A DNA stretch of 64,000 nt from Phaseolus vulgaris (lineage: Eukaryota; Streptophyta; Magnoliopsida; Fabales; Fabaceae), in contig NW_027174136.1 in the NCBI RefSeq assembly GCF_000499845.2, forward strand, positions 1 through 64,000. The letters run 5' to 3'. Below the pieces are notes generated by a model that saw nothing but the letters and a program-made list of their open reading frames with translations, was not told where the DNA came from and searched no databases. Numbering within the stretch: the stretch's first letter is position 1; each line of letters begins with the position of its first letter. A program made the translations under genes and the position numbers. This document shows, piece by piece, positions 1 to 10,487 of this stretch.

Positions 1-2
1 AC

Positions 3-1642
3 GATATTATTTCTTTTCGGCGTGTTGGAGATGCTGATAACGTTTGCCATGGCCGAGAAGATGATAGCTATGAGTTTTTCTATTTTTATGCTTGCTTTTT
101 TAGAGACCTTCACATTCGATTGCCTTTGAATAACTTTCAAATAGGCGTACTTAATTTCTTAATGTTGCCCCTACTCAGCTTCACCCTACGGGTGGGATGC
201 CATGCAGCTTTTAGTATTTTGTGTAAATTACTGTCGCTTTCTCCTAGTCCTGCTTCGTTCTTGTTTATTATTGTTCTCGGCCTGGTAAACGATCAGGGTG
301 GCTTCTCTTATTAGCAAATCCAACGTTTGCTTCCTTAAACCTTTACGTCATCATATAAGGAATTTAAGGGAGGTTTTTTCAAAATTCTGGTAGAGCCGAT
401 AGGGAAAGAATATTTTTCAATGGAGAGTCTCCAAAATTTCCTCTTTACTGGACAGGGATCCCGTTAGTTCAATTCAATATCTTTTCACTCAATGGGGGCG
501 GCCGACCGGTATGTTTTGAAGTTTTCAGTCACCTCTCGCACCAAATTCCCCTCGCGCCTTGCTAAAATTGTATACTTCGTCCCATCCACAAGAAGATCTT
601 ATTGGTAGGTGGTTGTTCTTCATTTCTTGTTTTATAGGATGTGTTTTTTAACTTTGCTAAGTTTTTATTGATTTCCAGCTTTGATGGGAAGCACAAATCC
701 AAAAGCTCGGTCTTATTTTTCGAAGCTTCTGAACAAAGTAGGTGATGTGACCCCTCGGCGTGAAAATGTGGTAAACCCTGTTGTTGAAATGGAAGAAGCG
801 GGGCGTATTGCGCCTATTGAAGTGGTTGAAGTTGCACACAATGTGGAGGTTGTCGGCCTTCGAAAAAATCAAAGAAACGAGATAGAAGCAACAAGAGATC
901 GCACTCTTCTTCTCGGCGTCATCGTCGCGTTGAGAATGTGTCGTCTGAACCGCTGCCCGAAACCATTTTTTGTGCGTCAACTAAGTATGCAAAGTTTATC
1001 CAAACTTCTTTTGACGAATCATCTTATAATATGTTGAAAAGTATGGATGCTGCCTCATTAGCTGATTCCGTTATTGAATTGTCAAGTAGAAGTTTGTTGC
1101 TTGGAAAAATGTTGAAGGAGAAAAATGTAAATAGTGTGGCTTTATCTGAATTTGAAAAGTTGAAGACTGACCTTGCTGAATATAAGGAGAAAGCAAGCTC
1201 TTTGTTCGAGCAACTAGAAGAGATGAAGAAACAGAAAGGTGAACAAGAAGTTGCAAAGGAAGAGTTTAAAAAAGAAAACGTTGAGTTGAAGAATAAAAAC
1301 TTGAAGTCTAATGAAGAAAACGCTCAACTACGTAAAGAGAATCAACTGCTGAATGAGAAGGTGTTAGCGTTATCGTCTACAAACGAAGCCGACAAGAAAG
1401 CCATCAAAGAAATGGATGAAGAGATAAGCCAGCTGAGGACCAATGTTTTTGAAGCCGAAAGCGCTACATTTGAACAACATCAACTTGGTTTTGAGAAAGC
1501 GCTTCAGCAAGCAAAATATTTTTACAATATTCCACTTGACGAAGACAACTTTGATGTTAAAAAGGATTTTTACAAGGGTGAATTGGTGCCGGCTAACGAA
1601 ATCCCAGACACTGATGCTGAAGATGTGAATATTGAGAGCTAG
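3..1642 (+). pseudogene. Opposite-strand ORF of element A (N-terminal domain plus coiled coil), decayed and 5'-incomplete
   Basis: Runs against gag-pol. In frame 3 from position 3, residues such as RLPLNNF and later FPLYWTG line up with RLPFTPF and FPLYWTE in the better copies at 31 kb and 41 kb, so this is the same gene. Stops at 312-314 and a frameshift before about 440 break exon 1. A likely intron is 605-678 (GTAGGT to TTTCCAG), at the same place as in the other copies. Exon 2 starts at 679, needs one frameshift before about 870, passes a basic Lys/Arg/Ser-rich stretch, then runs open from 938 to 1642. Residues about 55-185 of that last part are a Glu/Lys/Leu-rich coiled coil. The C-terminus has YKGELVP, matching GKVVP in relatives. 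Function unknown; a DNA- or chromatin-related role is only a guess from the basic region. Confidence 0.7.
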
Positions 1643-1895
1643 ATGGGCGTGGGTTTATCTGCCGAAAGTAGATTTATTTTGAACTATGAATCCATGTATG
1701 GATACTTTTTGATATGGTAATCCATGCCGAAAGTAGATTCGTTTTGCTAAATGTAATGTCTTTTTTGAGAACTTTAATACATATAGTTGGTTGGATTATC
1801 AATTGTCACGATTTTGTATTATTGATCGTATGCTATGTAATTGTCACGATTTTGTAAAATATCATGAATGGTGGATGCATAACGAAAATTCGGGT
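1643..1895. other. Non-coding 3' flank of the opposite-strand ORF
   Basis: AT-rich sequence between the ORF stop and the 64-bp array. It holds two diverged copies of a phrase ending CCGAAAGTAGATT (about 1660 and 1717) and two of AATTGTCACGATTTTGTA. No coding signal seen. Confidence 0.5.
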
Positions 1896-2352
1896 GAAAT
1901 CATTCGAGACCGAGAGTTTGATGAATATATTTCTTTTCGGGTGGGCTTTCACTTAGAGTGAAATCATCCAAGACCGAAAGTTTGAGGAATATATGTCTTT
2001 TCGGGTGGGCTTTCACTTAGAGTGAAATCATCCAAGACCGAAAGTTTGAGGAATATATGTCTTTTCGGGTGGGCTTTCACTTAGAGTGAAATCATCCAAG
2101 ACCGAAAATTTGATGAATATATTTCTTTTCGGGTGGGCTTTCACTTAGAGTGAAATCATCCAAGACCGAAAATTTGATGAATATATTTCTTTTTGGGTGG
2201 GCTTTCACTTAGAGTGAAATCATCCAAGACCGAAATTTGATGAATATATTTCTTTTCGGGTGGGCTTTCACTTAGAGTGAAATCATCCAAGACCGAAAGT
2301 TTGATGAATATGTGTCTGTTCGGGTGGGCTTGTGAAATCATCTAAGACCGAA
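1896..2352. repeat. 64-bp tandem array with a hairpin in each unit
   Basis: About seven units, period 64 bp. Six contain the near-perfect inverted repeat TTTCACTTAGAGTGAAA (first near 1946, then every 64 bp to about 2265). The last unit lacks it. The array lies between the stops of two converging reading frames: integrase on the minus strand (2444) and the opposite-strand ORF on the plus strand (1642). Confidence 0.85.
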
Positions 2353-2443
2353 AGTTATGTAAAGAAACAACACATTAATAATGGATAATGCTTCTCCTTG
2401 GATGGATAGATATATATACAGTCTTATTTGTACATCTGCAAAT

Positions 2444-3578
2444 TCAACTAAAATAAAACTTTAAATGACTTGTATTCCATGTGCTTGGTACTATTTTTTC
2501 TTCTAAAGTTTCCAATCTGTATGCTCCATTGTGCAAATTTTCGAGTATTTTGAATGGACCTTCCCAGTTAGACGCCAATTTTCCATGTCGCGGATCTTTT
2601 CGGGCATTAGTGCGCATTCTCCATACTAAATCCCCCTCCTTAAAATTCCTGAATTTTACTTTCGCATTGAACCTTTTCATTGCTCTTCTTTTTACTGCTG
2701 CCTCTTTTATTTTCGCCCGCTCTCTAAGTTCTTCAATGAGATCTAGGTCGGTTCTTAAACATTCATTGTTTATGTTCCAGTCTTCTATTTGGCTTCGTAA
2801 TGTTGGCTCGGTTACTTCTATAGGCAGCATTGCATCCGTTCCATAGGTGAGGTTGAAGGGTGTTTCGCCAGTTGAGGTTTGTGGCGTGCACCGATATGCC
2901 CATAATATTTCTGGTAATTTTTCTGCCCACAAACCCTTGGCGTCTCCTAACCTTTTTTTCAATTGTCCTAGGATAACTTTGTTAGCGGCCTCTGCCTGTC
3001 CATTTGTCTGTGGGTGTTCAACGGAGGTGCGGGTTGACTTGATTCACAAATCTGCATAAAATTCCATAAGTTTTTTATCAATGAATTGCCGGCCATTATC
3101 GGTTATTATGGTGTGTGGGATTCCGAATCGACAGATTATATTTTTCCAAATGAATGTTTGGACTTGTTGAGCTGTTATCGTAGTCAGTGCTTCCGCTTCT
3201 ATCCACTTGGTAAAATAATCTATAGCGACTATCATGAATTTGGTTTGTCCGCGGCCAAGTGGAAATGGGCCGAGGATATCAATACCCCATTTTGCAAACG
3301 GCCATGGAGAAAAAAATTCCTTGTAACTCCTGTGCCGGTATATGATTTAAACTTCCAAACTCTTGACATTTTCTGCATGTTTTAACATAAATCTCACAGT
3401 CTTCTCGGAGTGTTGGCCAATAATATCCGGCTCTGCATACTTTGGTTGCCATTGTTCGAGCTCCACAATGTAACCCACATACTCCTTCGTGAAGCTCTTT
3501 TACCACATATTGGGCCTGCTCCTTGGAGAGACATTTTAACAGAGGTGTTGAATGGCCACGCTTGTAAAGCTGATCTCC
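2444..3578 (-). pseudogene. Integrase of element A, interrupted by stops and frameshifts
   Basis: Three frame pieces (3506-3279, 3235-3044, 2962-2444) make up a Ty3/gypsy integrase. The first has the HHCC zinc-binding start (HEGVCGLHCG, then CRKCQEF). The second has DDE-core residues (YFTKWIEAE, TDNGRQF). The third has the core end (WAYRCTP) and the C-terminal GPFKI module ending FYFS. Domain order and length fit an integrase of roughly 370 residues. Stops at about 3580 and frame changes between pieces mean it is not functional. Confidence 0.8.
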
Positions 3579-3580
3579 AA

Positions 3581-3934
3581 TTAATACAAACTAGCTAATC
3601 TTTTGGATATTTTCGTATCTAATTGAATACCTTGTTCCTGATTCTTTATGGCTTCGGTGTATGTCTTTATCCACTCGTCCTTAGCGATGGTAATATTGGA
3701 ACATTTCTCTACGCCGATCGATGGGTGACTAAGAGTTTGTTGTATGACGGAGTTGTGTTGGAGTGGCCGCTGTTGACTTGCTAGTTTGGATAAGGAGTCG
3801 GCTTTCATGTTTAGCTCTCTCGGAATATAATTTATTTCAGCTTGATTGAAGCATTGCATGATATTTAATACCTTATGATAATATTGCATCAGTAAGGGGT
3901 CTTTTACCTGATAGTCTCCTCGTACTTGTCCCAC
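3581..3934 (-). pseudogene. C-terminal part of the second RNase H of element A, frameshifted
   Basis: Continues the RNase H fold of the long upstream frame after a frameshift near 3905-3935. Motifs NYIPRELNMKADSLSKLAS are the usual end of the archaeal-type RNase H of Tat elements, with the last Asp of the active site in KADSLSK. It overlaps the upstream frame by 31 bp, and a TAG separates it from integrase. Confidence 0.75.
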
Positions 3935-6900
3935 GGAAAGCTGGGAATCACTTTTACAAATGATATTTTCAACTCCATGTCCCTTGCCAGTAGTAGTCCG
4001 GCAATAAGAGCTTCGTATTCGGCTTGGTTGTTAGATGTCCTGAACTCGAACCGCAATGCCATCTCAACTTGGAAGTTGTCTGGTCCTTCAAGGACTATTC
4101 CTGCCCCGCTTCCTTTTTTGCTTGACGCGCCGTCTACATACAACATCCATCGCTCCTGCTGCACTGTTGTCGGCATATGGATGATGAAATCCACAAGGGA
4201 TTGGGCTTTGATTGGTCCTCTTGGTTCATACCGAATCCCATATTCTGAAAGTTCCATGGACCATGTGACCATTCTGCCGGCCAGCTCCGGTTTTCTTAAG
4301 ATTTTTGATATTGGATAATCCGTCCTCACAATTATCTGATGATTCTGAAAGTATGGCCGAAGACGTCGTGCGGCGTATACCAGAGTTAAGGCAATTTTTT
4401 CCACCTTGGCACTCTGGAGGGATCTACTTACAAAGTATATTGGTTTTTGATCTGGAGTTTCTTGGATTAACGCCGCTCCTATGGCTTGATTGGAAGTTGC
4501 GAGGTAGACTATGATGGGTTGGGTACAATCAGGCTTGACCAGGATTGGTGGTTGTGCCACCATGCTTTTGATTTGAGAGAAAGCTTGCTCGCAGTGGTCA
4601 TTCCACTCGAAGGTTTCAGATTTCTTTAACAAATTTACTATTGGTTTGGTTTTTTCGGCTAGGACTGGTAAGAACCTTGACAATGAGTTTAGTTTCCCCA
4701 CTAATCTTTGGACCTCTTTTAAATTTTTTGGTCTTCCCATTTGCATAATTGCTTCACATTTGTCAGGATTGGCTTCAATGCCTCTGTTGGTTAGCATAAA
4801 ACCCAGAAATTTTCCACCTTTGACGCCAAACACGCATTTTTCTGGATTGAGGCGTAGATTGTACTCTCTTATGCGTGAAAACACCTCTTCAAGATTTTCT
4901 AAATGTTTCTCCACTTCGCTTGATTTCACAACCATATCGTCCACATATATTTCAATGATTCTTCCGATTTGATTTGTGAACACCTTATCCATCAGTCTTT
5001 GATACGTTGCCCCGGCATTTTTCAAACCGAAAGGCATGACTTTGTAACAATAATTCGTTGTATCTGTGGTGAAAGCTGTTTTTGACACGTCCGGGCCATA
5101 CATTTGTATTTGGTTATACCCTGAGTATGCATCGAGAAAACTCATCATCTCCTGTCCCGACGCTCCATCCACCAATCGGTCTATGTTGGGTAATGGATAT
5201 GTATCTTTCGGACAAGCCTTATTGAGGTCCGTATAGTCTGTACACATTCTCCACCTTCCGTTCGGTTTTTTTACGAGTACCACATTGGACAACCATGTTG
5301 TGTATTGAGCTTCCCGGATGAAACCAGCCTGCATTAGCTTCTCGGTCTCTGCTATTGCTGCTTGTCGTCTTTCCTCCCCCAACTTTCTTCGTTTCTGAGA
5401 TACCGGTTTCGCTTCTCGGCATACCGACAATTTATGACAAATTATCCTCGGATCAATTCCAGGTATATCAGATGGCGTCCAGGCAAATAAGTCTTTGTTA
5501 GTACGTAACAATGTGATGAGTTTGTGTAACAAGTCTTCGGGTAGGCTGCCACTTATATAAGTGCATTGCTTCTCGTCCTGTCCGAGTATTACAGCCGTAG
5601 TCTCTTCTTTTGGTTCTAGTCTTTCATCATTGATTCTCGGATCTAGATCTGCCATCGCCACCATTCTTTCGATATCTGTGTGTTCTTTCAGGTTCATCTT
5701 CAAACCTATTGCATAACATTCTCGAGCATCCCTTTGGTTAACATAAACAGTCGCGATCTCCCCCTTTTCGGTTGGGAATTTCATTGCTAAATGCGGGGTT
5801 GAGACTATTGCTCCCAACTCATTCAAAGAAGATCGTCCTAACAACACATTATAGGACGTGGAAGCATCTACCACCAAATATCTTATCTTGATCTTTTTGG
5901 TCTTAGTTCCTCTTCCAAAGGTAGTCATCAGGTCAATATATCCTTTCGTACTAACTCTTTCGTCTGAAAACCCGATGATTTGTTCTCGGAAAGGTACAAT
6001 GTCTTCTTCTTTTAGATGTAATCTTTTGAAAGTATCCCAAAACAGAATATCCACTGAGCTCCCTTGATCGACCAAGGTTTTCATGATGGCGTATTCGGCT
6101 ATTTCGACTGTTATTACCATGGGATCGTCATGGTCAGGATCAATGTCTTGAAAATCCTCGTCTGTAAAAAGCATTGGTGGCAAAGTTCTTTTTTTGAAGA
6201 TGTGATTGATGGTCCTGATGCTTCTCCAATGTTGTTTTCTTGCTGATGATGACTCCTTTCCAGAGAAACCACCAGAAATAGTATTTATAAACCCCCTGAC
6301 GGGTCTTCCCAAACTTCGTTCCCTGCTTCTTCTCATTGGTTGTGTGTTTTGGTAAACTCTGTTGTTTCGTTCTTCTGATCTCCCACTTCTTCTGCCATCT
6401 TTTTTATCTATTCTTTTTTCTCTTTCGACTCTCTCTACCCTTCTTTCTCCTGCTTCTATCCCTTGCACCCTTCTCCCCGGGCTCATCCTCAGTCTTACAT
6501 TTCCTCCTTGAACAAAGCGTTTTAATTGCCCTGCTTGAACCAACTCCTCTATTCTGTCTTTTAATCCGATACATTCCTCTGTATGATGGCCATGATTTTT
6601 ATGATACTCACAATGTTTGGTACGGTCGGCATTTTCCGGTGTTCGTGCTTTCCTAGGTGGTGGTATAATTTCTGTGGACATGGCTTCTTGTAAGACCCTT
6701 GCTCTGTTCGTATTCAAGGGTGTGTATTGCTGGAATATCCGGCTTCTGAATTCTTCCCTGGCTCTTCTAACCATAGGTCTACTTTCTTTCTCTGTTTGTT
6801 TTCTTTCACTTCCATCAATCCTCACGTGATTCCGAAACTCTCTCAGTTCTTCCATTTGCATGAACTTTGACGCTCGTTGTCTCAATTCGTCTAAGCTAGT

Positions 6901-7680
6901 CGCAGGTTTCTTGCACAAGCTGTCAGCAAACGGCCCCGGTTTTAATGCTGTTATCATATGGTGCATGGTGACTTCGGGGCTGAGATTTCGGATTCCTAGG
7001 GCAACTCTCCCGAAACGTTCCATGAACATCCTTAAGGACTCTCCGTTCTCCTGTCTTATGTTTACCAAAGCAATTGATGTTAAATGGTGAGGACGACTAG
7101 TTGCAAACTGAGCGCCAAACTTCTCTATCAGCGTATCAAAACAATCTATACTCAAAGGTGGGAGGCGTGTGAACCAGCTCAGCGCTGCCCCCTTCAGAGT
7201 CGTAGGAAACACTCTGCACATGATAGCATCATTCCATGTGTACAAGCTAATTTGAGTGGTATATATTGCGATGTGCTCATCGGGATCGGTGCTCCCATCA
7301 TATTTGTCAATGGTCAAATTCCTCCAATTGTCGGGCAACGGGGTATCAACTATAACATCATAAAACGGATGTTTTCTAGAAGATGTTCCTGCCGAGACCC
7401 CAGAGTTCTCAAGCCATTTTTTTTTGGTTTGGGAACTTTCGTTGCGGTAAAGCCTTTCGTTCACTGGTGTTCCTAGTTGAACGGTTCCGAAGGATGTATT
7501 CAAAACCGTGTCTTCATGTATTTTTCTCCTCATGCGTGCATTTTCGGCTCTCAAGAAACTTAACTCTTCTTCGTTACTCTTCTTTAGGGCCTCGAATTCT
7601 TTTTCTAGTTGAACCAACATTGTCATTGGTATGTTAGCATTATCTTCACGATCTCCACTCTGTTCCCCCTCTTGGCTCAT
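3904..7680 (-). CDS. Gag-protease-reverse transcriptase-RNase H polyprotein of element A
   Basis: 1258 codons starting 36 bp inside the primer-binding site. Domains in order: gag capsid region at about residues 110-290 (GSTDPDEHIA); a zinc-knuckle-like C...H...H...C cluster at about 356-370 (CEYHKNHGHHTEEC); aspartic protease near 536 with DQGSS in place of the usual D-T/S-G; reverse transcriptase with YVDD near 912; gypsy RNase H to about 1150; and the start of a second RNase H near 1180 (YVDGASSKKGSGAG). It makes the particle protein and enzymes that copy element RNA to DNA. The open frame suggests a fairly recent copy, although its 3' continuation is broken. Confidence 0.9.
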   Translation of the reverse strand: MSQEGEQSGDREDNANIPMTMLVQLEKEFEALKKSNEEELSFLRAENARMRRKIHEDTVLNTSFGTVQLGTPVNERLYRNESSQTKKKWLENSGVSAGTSSRKHPFYDVIVDTPLPDNWRNLTIDKYDGSTDPDEHIAIYTTQISLYTWNDAIMCRVFPTTLKGAALSWFTRLPPLSIDCFDTLIEKFGAQFATSRPHHLTSIALVNIRQENGESLRMFMERFGRVALGIRNLSPEVTMHHMITALKPGPFADSLCKKPATSLDELRQRASKFMQMEELREFRNHVRIDGSERKQTEKESRPMVRRAREEFRSRIFQQYTPLNTNRARVLQEAMSTEIIPPPRKARTPENADRTKHCEYHKNHGHHTEECIGLKDRIEELVQAGQLKRFVQGGNVRLRMSPGRRVQGIEAGERRVERVEREKRIDKKDGRRSGRSEERNNRVYQNTQPMRRSRERSLGRPVRGFINTISGGFSGKESSSARKQHWRSIRTINHIFKKRTLPPMLFTDEDFQDIDPDHDDPMVITVEIAEYAIMKTLVDQGSSVDILFWDTFKRLHLKEEDIVPFREQIIGFSDERVSTKGYIDLMTTFGRGTKTKKIKIRYLVVDASTSYNVLLGRSSLNELGAIVSTPHLAMKFPTEKGEIATVYVNQRDARECYAIGLKMNLKEHTDIERMVAMADLDPRINDERLEPKEETTAVILGQDEKQCTYISGSLPEDLLHKLITLLRTNKDLFAWTPSDIPGIDPRIICHKLSVCREAKPVSQKRRKLGEERRQAAIAETEKLMQAGFIREAQYTTWLSNVVLVKKPNGRWRMCTDYTDLNKACPKDTYPLPNIDRLVDGASGQEMMSFLDAYSGYNQIQMYGPDVSKTAFTTDTTNYCYKVMPFGLKNAGATYQRLMDKVFTNQIGRIIEIYVDDMVVKSSEVEKHLENLEEVFSRIREYNLRLNPEKCVFGVKGGKFLGFMLTNRGIEANPDKCEAIMQMGRPKNLKEVQRLVGKLNSLSRFLPVLAEKTKPIVNLLKKSETFEWNDHCEQAFSQIKSMVAQPPILVKPDCTQPIIVYLATSNQAIGAALIQETPDQKPIYFVSRSLQSAKVEKIALTLVYAARRLRPYFQNHQIIVRTDYPISKILRKPELAGRMVTWSMELSEYGIRYEPRGPIKAQSLVDFIIHMPTTVQQERWMLYVDGASSKKGSGAGIVLEGPDNFQVEMALRFEFRTSNNQAEYEALIAGLLLARDMELKISFVKVIPSFPWDKYEETIR

Positions 7681-7715
7681 CTTGCCTTCTACTTTTCCTT
7701 CTGACTAGTTCTCGG

Positions 7716-7735
7716 GCCCCACGGTGGGCGCCAAA
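7716..7735 (-). other. Primer-binding site of element A
   Basis: On the minus strand the LTR end ...AACA is followed by TTTTGGCGCCCACCGTGGGG. The TGGCGCCCAC core recurs just inside the LTRs of C, G and I, so it is the family's tRNA primer site. I do not assign the tRNA. Confidence 0.75.
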
Positions 7736-7736
7736 A

Positions 7737-8273
7737 TGTTCTTACAAAAAAGGGACCAAGAACACTCGAACCGAAACGATAAGATGGCCTCCTTCTTGAT
7801 CTTCTGATTTCGGGCTATACTCTCGGTTTGCTATTGGGCTGGACTGCTTGTGTTCCTCTCGGCTGCTTCTTTCGGCTATTCCTTTCGGTTGATGTTCCTC
7901 ACGAGTGGGGGGATGTACCTGCAAGTTGCTCCGATGCCAAAGTCAGAGACAATGTAATGGTTTTTTCAGATAAAACTAAGCTTACCTTTTTCTTGTGTTG
8001 ACTTCCTATTTATAGGGTTTCGTTGATGGGCCTTCTACAGTACTTTTGGACTTTCTTCCCACACCTTTTTATTATTTTTACACCCCCTTGTGCAAGTTCC
8101 TTATATTATCCTTTTAGGTTTCGGTCCAGACCTTTCGGTTTTTGTTTAACACTTTGTTCATTGAACATGTAGTTCTCGGCATATAGTTCTCGGCATGTAG
8201 TTTTTGTTTAACACTTTGTTCATTGAACATGTAGTTCTCGGCATATAGTTCTCGGTTTTAGGCTACTAGTACA
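7737..8273 (-). mobile_element. 5' LTR of element A
   Basis: On the + strand it starts TGTTCTTAC next to the primer site and most likely ends at ...CTAGTACA (8273), giving TGTAC...AACA ends on the element strand, as in relatives. The right boundary is inferred from this TGTAC start; the matching LTR is outside the window. It contains a TATA box (8005-8016) and a direct duplication of about 60 bp (around 8140-8255) built on TAGTTCTCGGCATATAG. Confidence 0.7.
8005..8016 (-). promoter_or_regulatory. TATA box of LTR A
   Basis: CCTATAAATAGG on the minus strand, well placed inside the LTR to start transcription of gag-pol leftward. Confidence 0.6.
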
Positions 8274-9536
8274 GTGATGAAAGAGACTTGGTTTATTAAT
8301 TTTAAAGAACCTGGCACAAATATTTTATTGAAAACATGGAACAAATGACTCACCTATTATTTGTTTGCAACCTTCACGAGCATAAAATATTTTGAATTTT
8401 TAGATGATAATTTATTTTGAATGAAACGGGTACCTTATCTTCATAAAAAAGATCAAAATATTTTATGATAAAATGTTATTTAGACAGAAATAGTTGAAAG
8501 ATTAAAATTTTAAAAATTATAGAAGTAATTTTTTTACTTAAAATTATATTACTTTAAATTATACCTAAAAAGCTCTCATGGTTTATTTAATTAATTTTTA
8601 AGTTTGAATAAGTTAATCTTAAATTAAGAAGTTGATTTCATTTTTGTATCTATATTTTTCTTTCTTAAATTTTGTATGAAAATAAATTTATTATTTTGTT
8701 ATAAAAATTATGGATTCAAATTTTATCTATAACTTTCGTTTGCTCTTAAGTAGTAGAGGAAAATTACCATAAAAGATAAATAATAATTTCCCTAAGGTAT
8801 TTAATTTATTTATTTTTTCCTGCAAAAGTTTTTTTTCTCTCTTTTCACTCATACCTATCTACTCATGATTGGTGGAAAATTAATGTTCTAATTTTTTTAA
8901 TACTTTTAATGAAAAGTGATTTAAACCAAATATAATGTTTTTCACGTAGGAATAAAAAGATTTCCATTATTTAAATCTATAATTATAACTTTTGTTTTGT
9001 AATAATTGTCATTCAAAATGTATTAGTTGTCATTTGGTATTGTGAGAAAAATAACGACAAAAAACTAATCCATAAATTCCAGCTCTGTAAGAAAATTATC
9101 CAGTACTCGTAAAAGAGGAGTAGTTATAAACATTATAACCATGCTAATATATAAGTCCAGTCTTAGCAAGGTTATGCAGAGCGTGGAATGTATGGTATCT
9201 CGATTTAGTCTTTTACCAGCAAATTCTTGACGCCCCACATTATCAATGCATGTATATGGAGCTTAATGGTCTTCTCCTTCCAGTTGCTGATAGTTTGTAC
9301 AAAATCAACACACTGAATTACAATGAAACGTTTTAAAATTACTTCCCAATTTCAGTATAAAAAAAGAAGAAAATGCCCTTAAATAAAATGGAATACATTC
9401 CTTTTGTAGAATATGTTTTCCGAACTCCTTCTGCAGAATATGTTCAGTTTTTTTTAGAAACATTTTTTTGTATTGTGAGTTTTTTGGATTTTTATTTCCG
9501 AAACACAATAGTATCTGCTGGAAAAGTTTTTTATGA
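8274..9536. other. AT-rich intergenic DNA, no gene seen
   Basis: About 1.26 kb of very AT-rich sequence with only short chance frames. Two similar phrases around AGAATATGTT occur at 9409-9443. No protein family or RNA structure recognised. Confidence 0.6.
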
Positions 9537-10035
9537 CCTCGTCCGCCTGGGTGGATCCGCCCGGCCTGGAGGGTCTCGGCCATTCCTGACGAAACGGCGG
9601 AGATGCCCAGCCTGGATAAGTTCCTCGATCTTATCCTTAAGGGCCTGACACTCGTCGGTTGAGTGTCCGGTGTTTTGGTGGTACCGACATTGCTTCCTCC
9701 GGTCGGCGTTATTTGTGCTGGCCACCTTCCTTGGGGGAGGGATTAGCTCAGCGTTGAGGGCTTCGTCCAGAATCCTCCCCCGATCGGTCGTCAGGGGTGT
9801 ATACCTTGAGAACCGGATCGGTCGTTCCTTTGACCTGGCCGCCCCTGACGATCCTTCTCTTCCTTGTTTTTCTCCCCACCGGCCTCGGCACGGGCCTGGT
9901 TACGAAATTCTCCTAGCTCTTCCAGCTGCATGTACTTAGCAGCTCTCTTTCTCAGCTCGTCCAGGCTGTCGGCCGGCTTCATGCACAGGTTGTCGGCAGA
10001 GGGTCCCGGACGCAGGGCCGTCAGCATGTGCTGGG
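9537..10035 (-). pseudogene. Isolated Tat-type gag relic
   Basis: Two minus-strand pieces in different frames resemble the gag of element A: LRPGPSADNLC...SLDELRKRAAKYMQLEEL (10027-9791), then CRYHQNTGHSTDEC followed by KDKIEELIQAGHLRRFV (about 9725-9540). It is GC-rich against AT-rich flanks and is cut off abruptly on both sides, so it is a fragment left by deletion or captured at another event. Confidence 0.75.
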
Positions 10036-10399
10036 GTTTCTGTTTTGTTTTTAAAAAAGTTACGTTGTTAGAAAGACCGGATGGGTTGTTACAAAGACTG
10101 GATTAGGTTGGATAAATAAAAATACAGAAACGTTGTGATAGATTTTTTTTTAAGTTGTCGATGAATTTGTCCAATCTAACTTATTTACCTTCTTAATAAT
10201 TTTTTTTTATTAAATACTATTAACAAAATTAAATATTTTTTCACCTAAAACAATTAAAACTAATGCTAAAACATAACTTGTTTTTTTTTTATTAAATAAA
10301 ATTAAACATTCATCGTAGTAACCTGCAAGGTAAAATGCAATTTATTTTAAACACATTAGATTGAATAAAACTCATCCAACAGTTTAAATGTCAACCGCG

Positions 10400-10487
10400 T
10401 AAATTCGATTTTTTGAATCCAACAAGTACTTGGGCAATGGACCCATACAATGACCCGACCGGAATAACTTTACCCGATGACGTGTAC
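10400..10487 (+). repeat. 88-bp direct repeat, copy 1 (left of array 1)
   Basis: Begins TAAATTCGATTTTTTGAATC and ends GATGACGTGTAC. It recurs almost unchanged at 11813-11900 and 22318-22405. In copies 1 and 3 the 55-bp array starts directly after it. Confidence 0.9.

Larger units (their letters stand above)
1..8273 (-). mobile_element. Element A: Tat-type Ty3/gypsy retrotransposon, 3' end outside window
   Basis: Reading leftward on the minus strand the order is 5' LTR (8273-7737), primer-binding site, gag-protease-RT-RNase H, integrase, a 64-bp tandem array, and an ORF on the opposite (+) strand that enters from the left edge. The 3' LTR therefore lies outside the window. Two RNase H regions and an extra opposite-strand gene between integrase and 3' LTR are known traits of the Tat group (Grande, Retand, Ogre relatives). 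The long frame is open for 1258 codons, but the RNase H tail and integrase carry frameshifts and stops, so this copy cannot act alone. Confidence 0.85.

Noticed and set aside
657..980. 107-codon minus-strand frame near the left edge
   Set aside because: Shadow of the + strand opposite-strand ORF, which has family matches and a coiled coil.
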